A DNA stretch of 64,000 nucleotides, taken from Pseudomonadota bacterium. GTDB taxonomy: Bacteria > Pseudomonadota > Alphaproteobacteria > Micropepsales > Micropepsaceae. The stretch covers positions 62,001-126,000 of the forward strand of contig JAJZDZ010000006.1 of NCBI GenBank assembly GCA_021851325.1. Reading direction: 5' to 3'. Under the pieces are notes generated by a model. It saw only the letters and a program-made list of their open reading frames with translations, did no database searches and was not told the DNA's origin. A program made the position numbers and the translations under genes. Shown here in pieces: positions 9,631 to 17,892 of this stretch. Numbering within the stretch: the first letter of the stretch is position 1; each line of letters opens with the position of its first letter.

Positions 9631-11121
9631 ATGGAGCACTTCGATACCATCATTGTCGGCGCAGGACTTTCCGGCATTGGGGCAGCCTGGCATCTCCAAA
9701 ATCGCGTTCCGGGACGCAGCTTTGCCATCCTCGAAGGGCGAGAGGCAATCGGAGGCACCTGGGACTTGTTTCGCTACCCGGGCATCCGCTCTGATTCGGA
9801 CATGTACACGCTTGGCTACCGCTTCAAACCCTGGCGTAACGCCAAGGCAATCGCAGATGGTCCATCGATACGTGCCTATGTGCGGGAGGCCGCGAGCGAG
9901 AACGGCATAGACCAACACATTCGCTTTCGTCACCTTGTCCGCTCCGCGAACTGGGACAGTTCGCGGGCACTGTGGACGGTCGAAGCCGAGGTCGGAGTGG
10001 AGAAGAAGCGGGTACAATTTACCTGCTCCTTCCTTTTTATGTGCTCGGGGTATTATTCATATGAAGAGGGCTACAGGCCGGACTTTCCGGGCATGCAAGA
10101 TTTTTCCGGCAGCATCATACATCCGCAATTCTGGCCCGAAGATCTGAATATTCATGAAAAGCGTGTGATCGTAATTGGATCCGGCGCAACTGCCGTTACT
10201 CTCGTGCCAGAACTTGCCAAAGATGCAAGCCAGGTCACCATGTTACAGCGGTCACCGACCTACGTAGTTTCGCGGCCAGCTCAGGATAAATTCGCCAATT
10301 GGCTTCGCGAGCATCTTCCCGCCAACCTGGCCTACGGTATCACCCGCTGGAGAAATGTCCTATTTGGCATGTATTTTTACAGACTGGCGCGCCGTCAACC
10401 ACAAAAAGTGAAAGAGCGCCTGCTGCAGATGGTCCATGACGAGCTTGGTCCGGACTTCGATGTCAAAACCCACTTCACGCCAAACTACAATCCTTGGGAC
10501 CAGAGATTATGCCTGGTTCCGGACTCCGATATGTTTGAGGCCATTCGTAAGGGCCGCGCACAAATTGTGACAGACCACATTGAGCGCTTTGTAAAGGATG
10601 GCATACTACTGAAGTCGGGAAAGGTTCTGTCAGCGGACATTATTGTCACCGCAACAGGACTTAAGCTCGAGGTACTCGGTGGCATGAAGGTAAGCCTGGA
10701 CGGACACCCAGTCGATATGTCGAAGACGCTTTCCTACAAGGGCCTGATGTATTCGGACATACCAAACCTTGCGTCATCGTTTGGGTACACAAACGCGTCC
10801 TGGACACTGAAGTGCGACCTGACGTGTGAATACGTATGCCGCATACTCAATCATATGTCGGAACACGGCTATGTTCAGGCTACACCACGCCTAACAGATA
10901 CATCGGTCGGAGAAGAGCCTTGGCTAGACCTAAAAAGTGGCTATATCCAGCGCGCCGCCGCCTACCTGCCCAAGCAGGGAAACAAAAAGCCTTGGAAGCT
11001 CTATCAAAACTACGCTCTTGATCTCGTAAGCCTCCGCTTTGGACGGATCGATGATGGAACAATCGAGTTCAAAACAGCTCAGTCACATCCCCTCACGACC
11101 AGCAAACTTGCGGCGGAGTGA
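9631..11121 (+). CDS. Flavin monooxygenase, Baeyer-Villiger type
   Basis: 496 residues. The FAD Rossmann motif is at residues 8-15 (IIVGAGLSGIG) and an NADPH Rossmann motif at about 179-188 (VIVIGSGATA). Between them FSGSIIHPQFWP (158-169) matches the FxGxxxHxxxWP fingerprint of Baeyer-Villiger/flavin-containing monooxygenases. These enzymes insert oxygen next to a ketone or oxidise heteroatoms. An in-frame GTG at 9565 has AGGAG only 3 bases away; ATG 9631 fits the family start better. It lies 250 bases after the PYROXD2-like gene in the same direction, so the two may act on one compound class. Confidence 0.9.
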   Translation: MEHFDTIIVGAGLSGIGAAWHLQNRVPGRSFAILEGREAIGGTWDLFRYPGIRSDSDMYTLGYRFKPWRNAKAIADGPSIRAYVREAASENGIDQHIRFRHLVRSANWDSSRALWTVEAEVGVEKKRVQFTCSFLFMCSGYYSYEEGYRPDFPGMQDFSGSIIHPQFWPEDLNIHEKRVIVIGSGATAVTLVPELAKDASQVTMLQRSPTYVVSRPAQDKFANWLREHLPANLAYGITRWRNVLFGMYFYRLARRQPQKVKERLLQMVHDELGPDFDVKTHFTPNYNPWDQRLCLVPDSDMFEAIRKGRAQIVTDHIERFVKDGILLKSGKVLSADIIVTATGLKLEVLGGMKVSLDGHPVDMSKTLSYKGLMYSDIPNLASSFGYTNASWTLKCDLTCEYVCRILNHMSEHGYVQATPRLTDTSVGEEPWLDLKSGYIQRAAAYLPKQGNKKPWKLYQNYALDLVSLRFGRIDDGTIEFKTAQSHPLTTSKLAAE

Positions 11122-11284
11122 ATTAAAGCCTCCCTATTGAACCTGGTGCATGATCACCATATAGCCGCTTCCATCGGAACACGTGGCCACTGTTAGTCCG
11201 CTTGCGGATATCTCTGAGTTCAAAGAAGCTTTGTGCCGCCCAACGGCGATAGTCACCACCAGCGAGCGGCCATGCCCATCTCGT

Positions 11285-13063
11285 TCAGCCGAGGGTGCTC
11301 CTAGAACCTTCCGCCGGCCCCATCAGACGGTGCACCCTTTCCACAAGGGGCGCTGCGCCTGACTCCCAGGGCGCCACAAAAAGCCCCAATCGTCTCATCA
11401 GCTGCCCCACCCTGACACTTTCAGTCAACGCAGCCAGAGGGATAGCCAAAACCGGGCCCGCAAGTACGGGCACCAGCCACCAAGCATATTGCGGAAGAAC
11501 TTTCCAAATAACACCTGCCGCTAAAAGGCCCAGGACCGTATGTGGCAAAAACCGGCGTACCAGAACACCCAAGGCGGAGCTAGCCTCACTGCGTCGCTGG
11601 CTATTCCACCCTGAATTCCGTCCCATTAGGATGCTGAGCACAAAGCCTGTTTGAGAGAGCATCATGATGGGTGCCAGAAGCACCGAGAACAGGTTTTCAA
11701 CCATCACACTGAGAAGAACTGAAGCCGTGCCCCCATGGGCACGGCGAAGCTGTTTGCTCCTAAGAACCAGTGCCGTCGCAACCAGCTTAGGCACGAACAG
11801 AAGCGCAAGCATTGCTCCAAAGAGCGTCAGTAGCGCGCCGGTATGGGAAACTGGCCAGGATAGTACAGGATGGGATCCGACAAAGCTGAATGGCACAAAT
11901 GGCTTCTGTTGCAGTGCCACGACAGCAGAGGCAAGAAGTAAAAGAAGCCATAGAGGTGACGCCAGATACGACATGATCCCCGTGGTGAGATGCCAACGGC
12001 TGGAGGGACGGAGTCCTTGCGCGAAGAGAAGTTTCATATGCTGCAGGTTACCCTGGCACCAGCGTCGATCGCGTTTGAGATGCTCGATCAATCCTGGAGG
12101 AGGCTCTTCGTAGCTACCGTCCAGATGCGAAGCCATGTGAACTTCCCATCCCGCACGACGTAGCAGCGCCGCTTCCACAAAATCATGGCTCATGATTTCG
12201 CCGCCCAGAGGCGCCCGCCCTGGCAGCGTCGGTAAACCGCAATTTTCGGCGAAAGCTCGAACGCGTATTATCGCATTATGGCCCCAATAATTTCCATCTC
12301 CGGAGAAAATCGAACTATATCCAGCGGCGTACAAAGGACCGTAGACGCTTGAAGCGAACTGCTGCATGCGCGCGAACAGAGACTGCCGTCCAACCAGCTG
12401 GGGCGCGGTCTGAATGAGGCCTGCCTTGGGATTGGCGTCCATCAGCCTGGTGAGTTCAACAAGTGTCTCGGCGGTCATCAGGCTGTCAGCGTCAAGAACA
12501 ACCATGTAGTCATAATGGCCACCCCAAGTTCTGCAGAACTGAGCCAGGTTTCCGCTCTTCCGGCCGGCATTTGAGGTACGGTGACGATAGAAGATATTGA
12601 TCTGCGCTTCCCAAACTGTGCGGACCTCCAGGTAGGCAGCCTGCTCGGCAACGAGATGTTCCTGTCCGTAACTGTCACTCAGAAGAACCACGTCGAAGCG
12701 GTCGAGCACCTGATGTTCGGCCAGACATCCAATCATCGCCTTAAGCCCAGCAAACAGGCGCCCGCACTCTTCGTTACGTATTGGAAATAATAAGGCAACT
12801 TTCGCCGTTGATTTTCGCAGCGAGGGGTCGAGCCCTTTGGGCCGGGACAGACCCAGATCATCCCTGCCCCACAACAGCGTCACCGCCCCCGACATGCACA
12901 GCCAAAATGCTGCCGCAATCCAGAGGAACAAAATTGTGACAAGCGAAAAATAGAGCCATTTCTCACTGGTGAACCCATCAACACGCAAGATGCCAAACAA
13001 ACTGGTGCTAGCCGCTGCAGTCGACGCTATCACCAGGCCACTAAACCCCCAACGCGATGTCAT
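11285..13063 (-). CDS. opgH: Glucan biosynthesis glucosyltransferase OpgH
   Basis: 592 residues, an inner-membrane GT2 enzyme that makes the beta-1,2-glucan backbone of osmoregulated periplasmic glucans from UDP-glucose. Visible: two N-terminal membrane helices (about 9-29 and 37-66), the GT2 core with LLSDS (Asp130) and VVLDADS (DxD at 191-193), KRDRRWCQGNL as the Q/RxxRW element, then several C-terminal helices. It lacks the long cytoplasmic N-terminus of enterobacterial OpgH (about 850 residues). GAGG lies 7 bases before the ATG, and the start overlaps the stop of the upstream small ORF as ATGA. Confidence 0.95.
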   Translation of the reverse strand: MTSRWGFSGLVIASTAAASTSLFGILRVDGFTSEKWLYFSLVTILFLWIAAAFWLCMSGAVTLLWGRDDLGLSRPKGLDPSLRKSTAKVALLFPIRNEECGRLFAGLKAMIGCLAEHQVLDRFDVVLLSDSYGQEHLVAEQAAYLEVRTVWEAQINIFYRHRTSNAGRKSGNLAQFCRTWGGHYDYMVVLDADSLMTAETLVELTRLMDANPKAGLIQTAPQLVGRQSLFARMQQFASSVYGPLYAAGYSSIFSGDGNYWGHNAIIRVRAFAENCGLPTLPGRAPLGGEIMSHDFVEAALLRRAGWEVHMASHLDGSYEEPPPGLIEHLKRDRRWCQGNLQHMKLLFAQGLRPSSRWHLTTGIMSYLASPLWLLLLLASAVVALQQKPFVPFSFVGSHPVLSWPVSHTGALLTLFGAMLALLFVPKLVATALVLRSKQLRRAHGGTASVLLSVMVENLFSVLLAPIMMLSQTGFVLSILMGRNSGWNSQRRSEASSALGVLVRRFLPHTVLGLLAAGVIWKVLPQYAWWLVPVLAGPVLAIPLAALTESVRVGQLMRRLGLFVAPWESGAAPLVERVHRLMGPAEGSRSTLG

Positions 13064-13299
13064 GAACGGGCCTCACTACCCGCGGGCGCCCGCGCAGCGC
13101 GCGCACTGCGCTGTAGCAACAGCCACAATGCACCCAAAGCACGGCCCGGGGTCCAGGACAAAATTGTCTGTTCAATCATGGAGATAGACTGAATTTCCGG
13201 CATCGCCGTAAACCCCGGTCCAAGTTCGGCTACATGCCTCGAGCCGGCTTCGGCGGGGTGTAAGATGACGTCAAAACTCTTGCCGGTGTACAATTGCAT
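13060..13299 (-). CDS. Small protein translationally coupled to opgH
   Basis: 79 residues, no recognised domain. A strong GAGGAGG lies 10 bases before its ATG, and its TGA overlaps the opgH ATG (ATGA), so it looks like a real first gene of the opgH operon. Its second half (from AMPEIQSISMI onward, with basic Arg-rich end) resembles in position and composition the segment that precedes the first membrane helix in long OpgH proteins, as far as I remember them. It may be a detached OpgH N-terminus or a separate small protein. Confidence 0.55.
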   Translation of the reverse strand: MQLYTGKSFDVILHPAEAGSRHVAELGPGFTAMPEIQSISMIEQTILSWTPGRALGALWLLLQRSARAARAPAGSEARS

Positions 13300-13500
13300 T
13301 ACGAGTTGTCCTCCTCAGATGCAGATGGTAGTTGGGCTCTGGTTTGCAAAGGTCGGCGTGGTCACTGCGTTCTTTCTCGAAGAGCCCACAAATGCGGCGA
13401 CAATCTGGCCGCGGCTTGGCAGACCAACGGCGGCTCTCCGCCCATGCTCAGCCTTCCGGCAGTAGGAATGAGATGGGCATCGCGGATCTGAATTGGAGGA

Positions 13501-15084
13501 ATGAGCGCTTTGGCTACAGATCGCAGAACCTTCCTGGCCGGAAGCATAACCTCGACCATATTAGCCATACTGGGATCCAACCCTGCATACGCTTTCACGC
13601 GGCAAAGCGGATTGGTGCTTGGTCGAGCACAACCGTTCAGCTTTGAGCGCCTACTTCACCTCGCCCAGCATCTTTCACGCTCTGCCTATATTGCGCCTAG
13701 GCCACCAGCTGCCGCCCTTGTTCAATCCCTCGATTTCGATCTTGTGCAGCAGATTTCTTACAAACCGAACGACGCTCTCTGGGCGAAGGGACCTGGCCAT
13801 TTCCCCGTTCGGTTCTTTCCGCTCAATCGCTTTGACAATATCCCTGTAACCGTTCACGTACTCGATGGCGAATATGCTCGCCCGGTCATTTATCGGTCAG
13901 ACTACTTCAACTATGGCGACACTGGCCTCGCTGCCAAACTCCCTCCAGATATAGGGTTCTCGGGGTTCCGTATAATGGATGGCCCAAAGAGCAATACCGA
14001 CTGGCTGGCATTTCAGGGAGCAAGTTACTTCCGTACCGCGGGAGCCGAAAATCAGTATGGATTGTCTGCCCGCGGGATTGCAGTTGACACCGCCCTTTCG
14101 ACGAAGGAGGAGTTCCCGCGCTTCAGCCAATTCTGGATCAGCGAACAGCCAGACCAGCCTCACGTTGTGCTTGTCTATGCACTTCTGGAGGGACCCAGTC
14201 TGACCGGCGCGTACAAAATACGTTCCATTTTTGGCCCCCGGGGCGCAGTGATGGAAATAGAGGCCCAGCTCTTTTTTCGTCAAGATATTAGGCGCTTGGG
14301 AATAGCACCGCTAACCAGCATGTTCTGGTACGGTAACACCGATTACTGGAAGCGGACGGACTGGCGGCCAGCTGTGCATGATAGCGATGGTCTTTCTCTC
14401 TGGACGGGACACGGTGAACGTATTTGGCGTCCACTGAACAACCCTGCCACGCTTCAGGTTAACTCGTTCGAAGACGTCAATCCAAAAGGCTTTGGTCTGC
14501 TGCAGCGCGATCGTGCGTTCTCCAATTATGAAGATGATGGTGCATTCTATAATCGTAGACCCAGCGTATGGGTGGAACCGCTCGAGCCCTGGGGACCAGG
14601 GGTAGTGCAATTAGTTGAAATTCCGACCAGCGATGAGATTCACGACAACATCGTCGCCTATTGGTTACCCAAGCACGCCATAAAGGCTGGAAACCAGATG
14701 AGGCTAGCATATCGCCTGTACTGGCAAAATCATCAACCCTTTCGTCCCAAGCACGTTGCCGAAGTAGTTGCTACCCGGATCGGAGAGGGCGGTATTCCGG
14801 GACAACCGGCCAAAGCAAATGTGAGAAAGTTCGTTATCGATTTCTCGGGGGGGCCACTTTCTACCATGAAAAGGCGGTATGATTTGAAGCCGGTTGTCAC
14901 GACTTCACGTGGTACGCCAACGGGCCTTGCGGTGATACCGGTACGCGGCACAAAAATCTGGCGTGTCTTTTTTGATTTGCCAGTTGAAGGCACAGCCCCG
15001 ATCGACCTTAGATGTTACATACCGCTTGGCACTGGAGCCCTCACCGAAACCTGGCTCTACCAATATTTTCCAGGCCCACTCTAA
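13501..15084 (+). CDS. Periplasmic glucan biosynthesis protein, OpgG/OpgD (MdoG) family
   Basis: About 527 residues. The N-terminus has a twin-arginine signal (DRRTFLAGS.., hydrophobic run, ..AYA), as OpgD does, so export folded by Tat is likely. The MdoG beta-sandwich domain follows (FDLVQQISYKPNDALW, RFFPLNRF, SGFRI, FFRQDIRRLGIAPLTSMFWYG, and a C-terminal Ig-like part). These proteins branch or modify the glucan made by OpgH. GGAGGA touches the ATG at 13501; a TTG at 13510 (start MATDRRTF) would have ideal 9-base spacing. It is divergent from opgH. Confidence 0.92.
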   Translation: MSALATDRRTFLAGSITSTILAILGSNPAYAFTRQSGLVLGRAQPFSFERLLHLAQHLSRSAYIAPRPPAAALVQSLDFDLVQQISYKPNDALWAKGPGHFPVRFFPLNRFDNIPVTVHVLDGEYARPVIYRSDYFNYGDTGLAAKLPPDIGFSGFRIMDGPKSNTDWLAFQGASYFRTAGAENQYGLSARGIAVDTALSTKEEFPRFSQFWISEQPDQPHVVLVYALLEGPSLTGAYKIRSIFGPRGAVMEIEAQLFFRQDIRRLGIAPLTSMFWYGNTDYWKRTDWRPAVHDSDGLSLWTGHGERIWRPLNNPATLQVNSFEDVNPKGFGLLQRDRAFSNYEDDGAFYNRRPSVWVEPLEPWGPGVVQLVEIPTSDEIHDNIVAYWLPKHAIKAGNQMRLAYRLYWQNHQPFRPKHVAEVVATRIGEGGIPGQPAKANVRKFVIDFSGGPLSTMKRRYDLKPVVTTSRGTPTGLAVIPVRGTKIWRVFFDLPVEGTAPIDLRCYIPLGTGALTETWLYQYFPGPL

Positions 15085-15224
15085 ACCGTCAACGTGCTCT
15101 TGTTCTGTCTCCAAGTCATCAGCGGTGCTGCTTGCCACAAGATGCGGCGGTACCGCTTCCTTGGCTTTGTTGCCGCCCTGTCAGAAGCACCCTGCTTCCG
15201 AAGTTCTGCCCGCAATGAGGGCTC

Positions 15225-16175
15225 TCAGATTTTTTGCGTAATCCAACAGAACGAATATGCGAGAAGTACTCCGGCAAAAGGTCCAAGAATCCAGCCACGG
15301 ATAACTCCGCCGATTACTTTACGATCAATGGTTTCCCGTCCGCGCGCTACCCCAGCACCGGCCATTGCCCCAATTAAAGCCTGATTCATCGACGTGAAAT
15401 ATCCCGCGAGCACCACGGTAAGTACTACCGTAGCCTGAACCAATTGCGCTGCTGTAGCCATCGGCATGTCAACCTTAACGACATCGAAAGCTACGCGTTC
15501 CAGCAGTGGCTTTCCCCAGGTGAGCACGCCCACAGCAAGACCGGCACCACCAAGTGCCCCGGCCAACAAGGGCCCAGATATCCCGGTCGTAAGGAAAACT
15601 GCTGTGGCATTGGAGACATCATTTGCTCCCATCGCGAGCGAAGCAGCACCTCCAACGATAACGAGGCCGCGGCCGATCATGCCGGCATTGCCGCTGCTCG
15701 CTAATTGAGGCAGTAGATCTAGACATTTTGTAAATGCATAACCTAATGCGAAGGCGACGAATGGAGCTGTAATCCATAGCGCAACCAACCGTAAGACCAT
15801 GCCCCAGTGGATAGCTAGCCCTCGTGCCAATCCTGCACCGATAATGGAGAATACTAGAATTTGAATCGTAGAAGTCGGTACACGACGCTGAGTGAACAGA
15901 GTCGTAAGAACGAATGCCGCTGCCAAAATAGAGATCGCAGTCAAAGTCCCCAAATGGGTCGCGACCAAAATTCCGTGGCCAATATTGAACAGGACCCTAT
16001 GGCTAAGAAATGTGGCGCCCAAAAGCGTAAGCGGCGCCATTAGCCAAAGAGCTGGCATTAGTCCGATGCTACCTGTGGCATGCGGCATACCCATACAGGC
16101 GCCCGTATAATGTGCGCCCATGCTCCAGGCGAACGCCACTGCGAGAAGTATCAACATGATTGCCGCGATACTCAT
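15225..16175 (-). CDS. Inorganic phosphate transporter, PiT family
   Basis: 316 residues, about ten hydrophobic segments. The second signature repeat is intact (MGANDVSNATAVFLTTG, central region). The first repeat position has MGAHYTGACMGMPHATG, without the Asn-Asp pair. Such asymmetric PiT members exist. It should be a cation-coupled phosphate (or related oxyanion) symporter in the inner membrane. No PhoU-like gene adjoins and no Pho box was recognised upstream. The SD is unclear. Confidence 0.85.
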   Translation of the reverse strand: MSIAAIMLILLAVAFAWSMGAHYTGACMGMPHATGSIGLMPALWLMAPLTLLGATFLSHRVLFNIGHGILVATHLGTLTAISILAAAFVLTTLFTQRRVPTSTIQILVFSIIGAGLARGLAIHWGMVLRLVALWITAPFVAFALGYAFTKCLDLLPQLASSGNAGMIGRGLVIVGGAASLAMGANDVSNATAVFLTTGISGPLLAGALGGAGLAVGVLTWGKPLLERVAFDVVKVDMPMATAAQLVQATVVLTVVLAGYFTSMNQALIGAMAGAGVARGRETIDRKVIGGVIRGWILGPFAGVLLAYSFCWITQKI

Positions 16176-16930
16176 GGCTTCTCGGTCACCCCACTCCGGT
16201 TGTTCCGCAGCTCTCTCTTCATTCTAGGTGATAGTTGGGGCGTTACGGAAGCCGTGCCTGGTTTTGCGCGATATCCGAACAGTCCATGCCACCTTTTACT
16301 GAGCAAGCTAGTTACCTTTGTCTTTACCTCTGCCGGCAACTGCTCCCAGTCGCCAAGCGTATATGACCCAAATCTATGTCCCTGCCTGCGGGTCGGTCCC
16401 CTTTTCCAGACCTGGAAAATTTCAATCCACGGAACAGTTACGCTCCCCCGGTTCGGTTCTATGGCAAAGCACCCTCCGGTGACCTACCAATATCAGGGAC
16501 GTCGTAGATAACCTTGAGCACGTGGCTTGAGGTTTCCCGCACCGCGCGCAGCGGGCCCCTAGCAGCGCCTCCAAGCGGGCTTTTTGCGATCCCCACAATG
16601 GCCCCTCCGATGCCACCGGGCGGCGGGCATATTTCCCCCTGCACGTCCCTAAAAGGCTTCCAGACCCTCTGCCTGCCCCGGTATATAATAAAGAGCGGCG
16701 AAAATTCCCGTTCCCTGCCTCATCTAGACACTTGATTCCTTTTCCACTGCCTGATCTCGTCCTAGCATTAGAATAAAGGCTGGCAGCATGATCTATGAGC
16801 TTTTGAGAGGTTCCGCATTGGGGGCGCTCGCCCACCTTGATTCAGCAAGTCCTAAGTATCCAAGATCTTTGGCGCGCCCTGGCTCTGATTTCTGAAGCCT
16901 GAGATTTAACCCGTATCTGTGAGGGACACT
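16176..16930. other. Intergenic region with no convincing gene
   Basis: 755 bases between the divergent PiT and PAP2 genes. Apart from the palindrome at 16402-16419 and a TATAAT-like hexamer around 16683, nothing was recognised. ORFs on both strands have poor composition and no SD. Confidence 0.4.
16402..16419. promoter_or_regulatory. 18-bp palindrome TTTTCCAG-AC-CTGGAAAA
   Basis: A perfect 8-bp inverted repeat with a 2-base centre in the region between the divergent PiT and PAP2 genes, about 227 bases from the PiT start. It has the symmetry of a repressor or activator site; the cognate protein is unknown. Confidence 0.4.
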
Positions 16931-17488
16931 ATGAAATTCCGAGTTCTCGTGGCGGCTCTTGCCTGCCTAACGGGCTTTACTTTGCCTGCGCAGGCGTCTT
17001 CCAGTGTCAAGGCGCTTGGCCAGGATGTTGCACTTGCCCTACCGGTTATCGCTGGTGGAATTACGGTATGGCGCAATGATTGGATTGGCCTGGCGCAAGC
17101 GACTGTGTCAGGAATTGCCACCGTTGGAACGGTCTATGCATTAAAACATTTTGTACACGAATGCAGACCATTTGCCATGCCATGCCATGGCCATAGTAAC
17201 CTGGATTCCTTTCCGTCCGGCACCTCGGCTGTAGCTTTCGTGCCGGCACAGTACCTCTGGCAACGCTATGGGTGGAAGTTTGGCGTACCGGCATATGCTG
17301 CAGCCGCATTTGTTGGCTATTCGCGTGTCGAGAGCGGCGAACATCACTGGTGGGACGTCGTCGCGAGCGCGGCTATTTCGTTGGGATACAATGAAATCTT
17401 TACGACCCGATACCAGCCACGGGGACTTTCCACTGGCCTCTCAGCCGGACCAGGTGGTGCATATATGTCCCTGAAATACAGGTGGTAA
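16931..17488 (+). CDS. PAP2-family phosphatase, periplasmic/membrane
   Basis: 185 residues with a cleavable signal (..LPAQA). The three PAP2 motifs are present: K72-x6-R79P80, P95-S-G-T98, and S131R132-x5-H138-x3-D142. The family hydrolyses lipid or diphosphate phosphoesters. In motif 2 the usual His of PSGH is Thr, which may alter proton transfer or specificity; His138 (the nucleophile) remains. AGGG lies 5 bases before ATG 16931, favouring it over the in-frame GTG at 16919. Confidence 0.87.
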   Translation: MKFRVLVAALACLTGFTLPAQASSSVKALGQDVALALPVIAGGITVWRNDWIGLAQATVSGIATVGTVYALKHFVHECRPFAMPCHGHSNLDSFPSGTSAVAFVPAQYLWQRYGWKFGVPAYAAAAFVGYSRVESGEHHWWDVVASAAISLGYNEIFTTRYQPRGLSTGLSAGPGGAYMSLKYRW

Positions 17489-17801
17489 TGATCGTTGACT
17501 TCTTCCTTTACACTTTGGCGCTGATGCTCGAAGTCCTTCTGCGATCACCTTTGGCCACAATTGGAGCCGCGTAGTGTCAGTTGTCGCTGGTCGAGAAATG
17601 GCGAAGAGACGATAAGAATTGGGCATGCGTCGCTGTGGCTCGCAATCTTAGAGATCAGCGGGTTGGCCCTGTAAGGCAGTGTCGCCCGCCGGTCCAAAAG
17701 CCAATGTCACACCTGAGACCATCTTCAGGACACCCGCATCGTCTCTGATCGCGCGGAATCCTTCCAGAAACAGGAAATTCTGAGTTTATGCATTTTGCAG
17801 A

Positions 17802-17838
17802 GGGCACCGCTCAGTGCACGAAGCCTTGAGCGGTGCCC
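17802..17838. terminator. Inverted repeat between convergent genes
   Basis: GGGCACCGCTCA (17802-17813) and TGAGCGGTGCCC (17827-17838) form a perfect 12-bp stem with a 13-base loop. It lies between the ends of the PAP2 and S9-peptidase genes, close to the latter. It lacks a T-run, so it is either a hairpin protecting mRNA ends or a weak bidirectional terminator. The rest of 17489-17892 shows nothing. Confidence 0.5.
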
Positions 17839-17892
17839 AGCGCTGCGCCTTATGGCAGGTAACGCCTGGAAGCGCCATAGATTTGCAATAAC

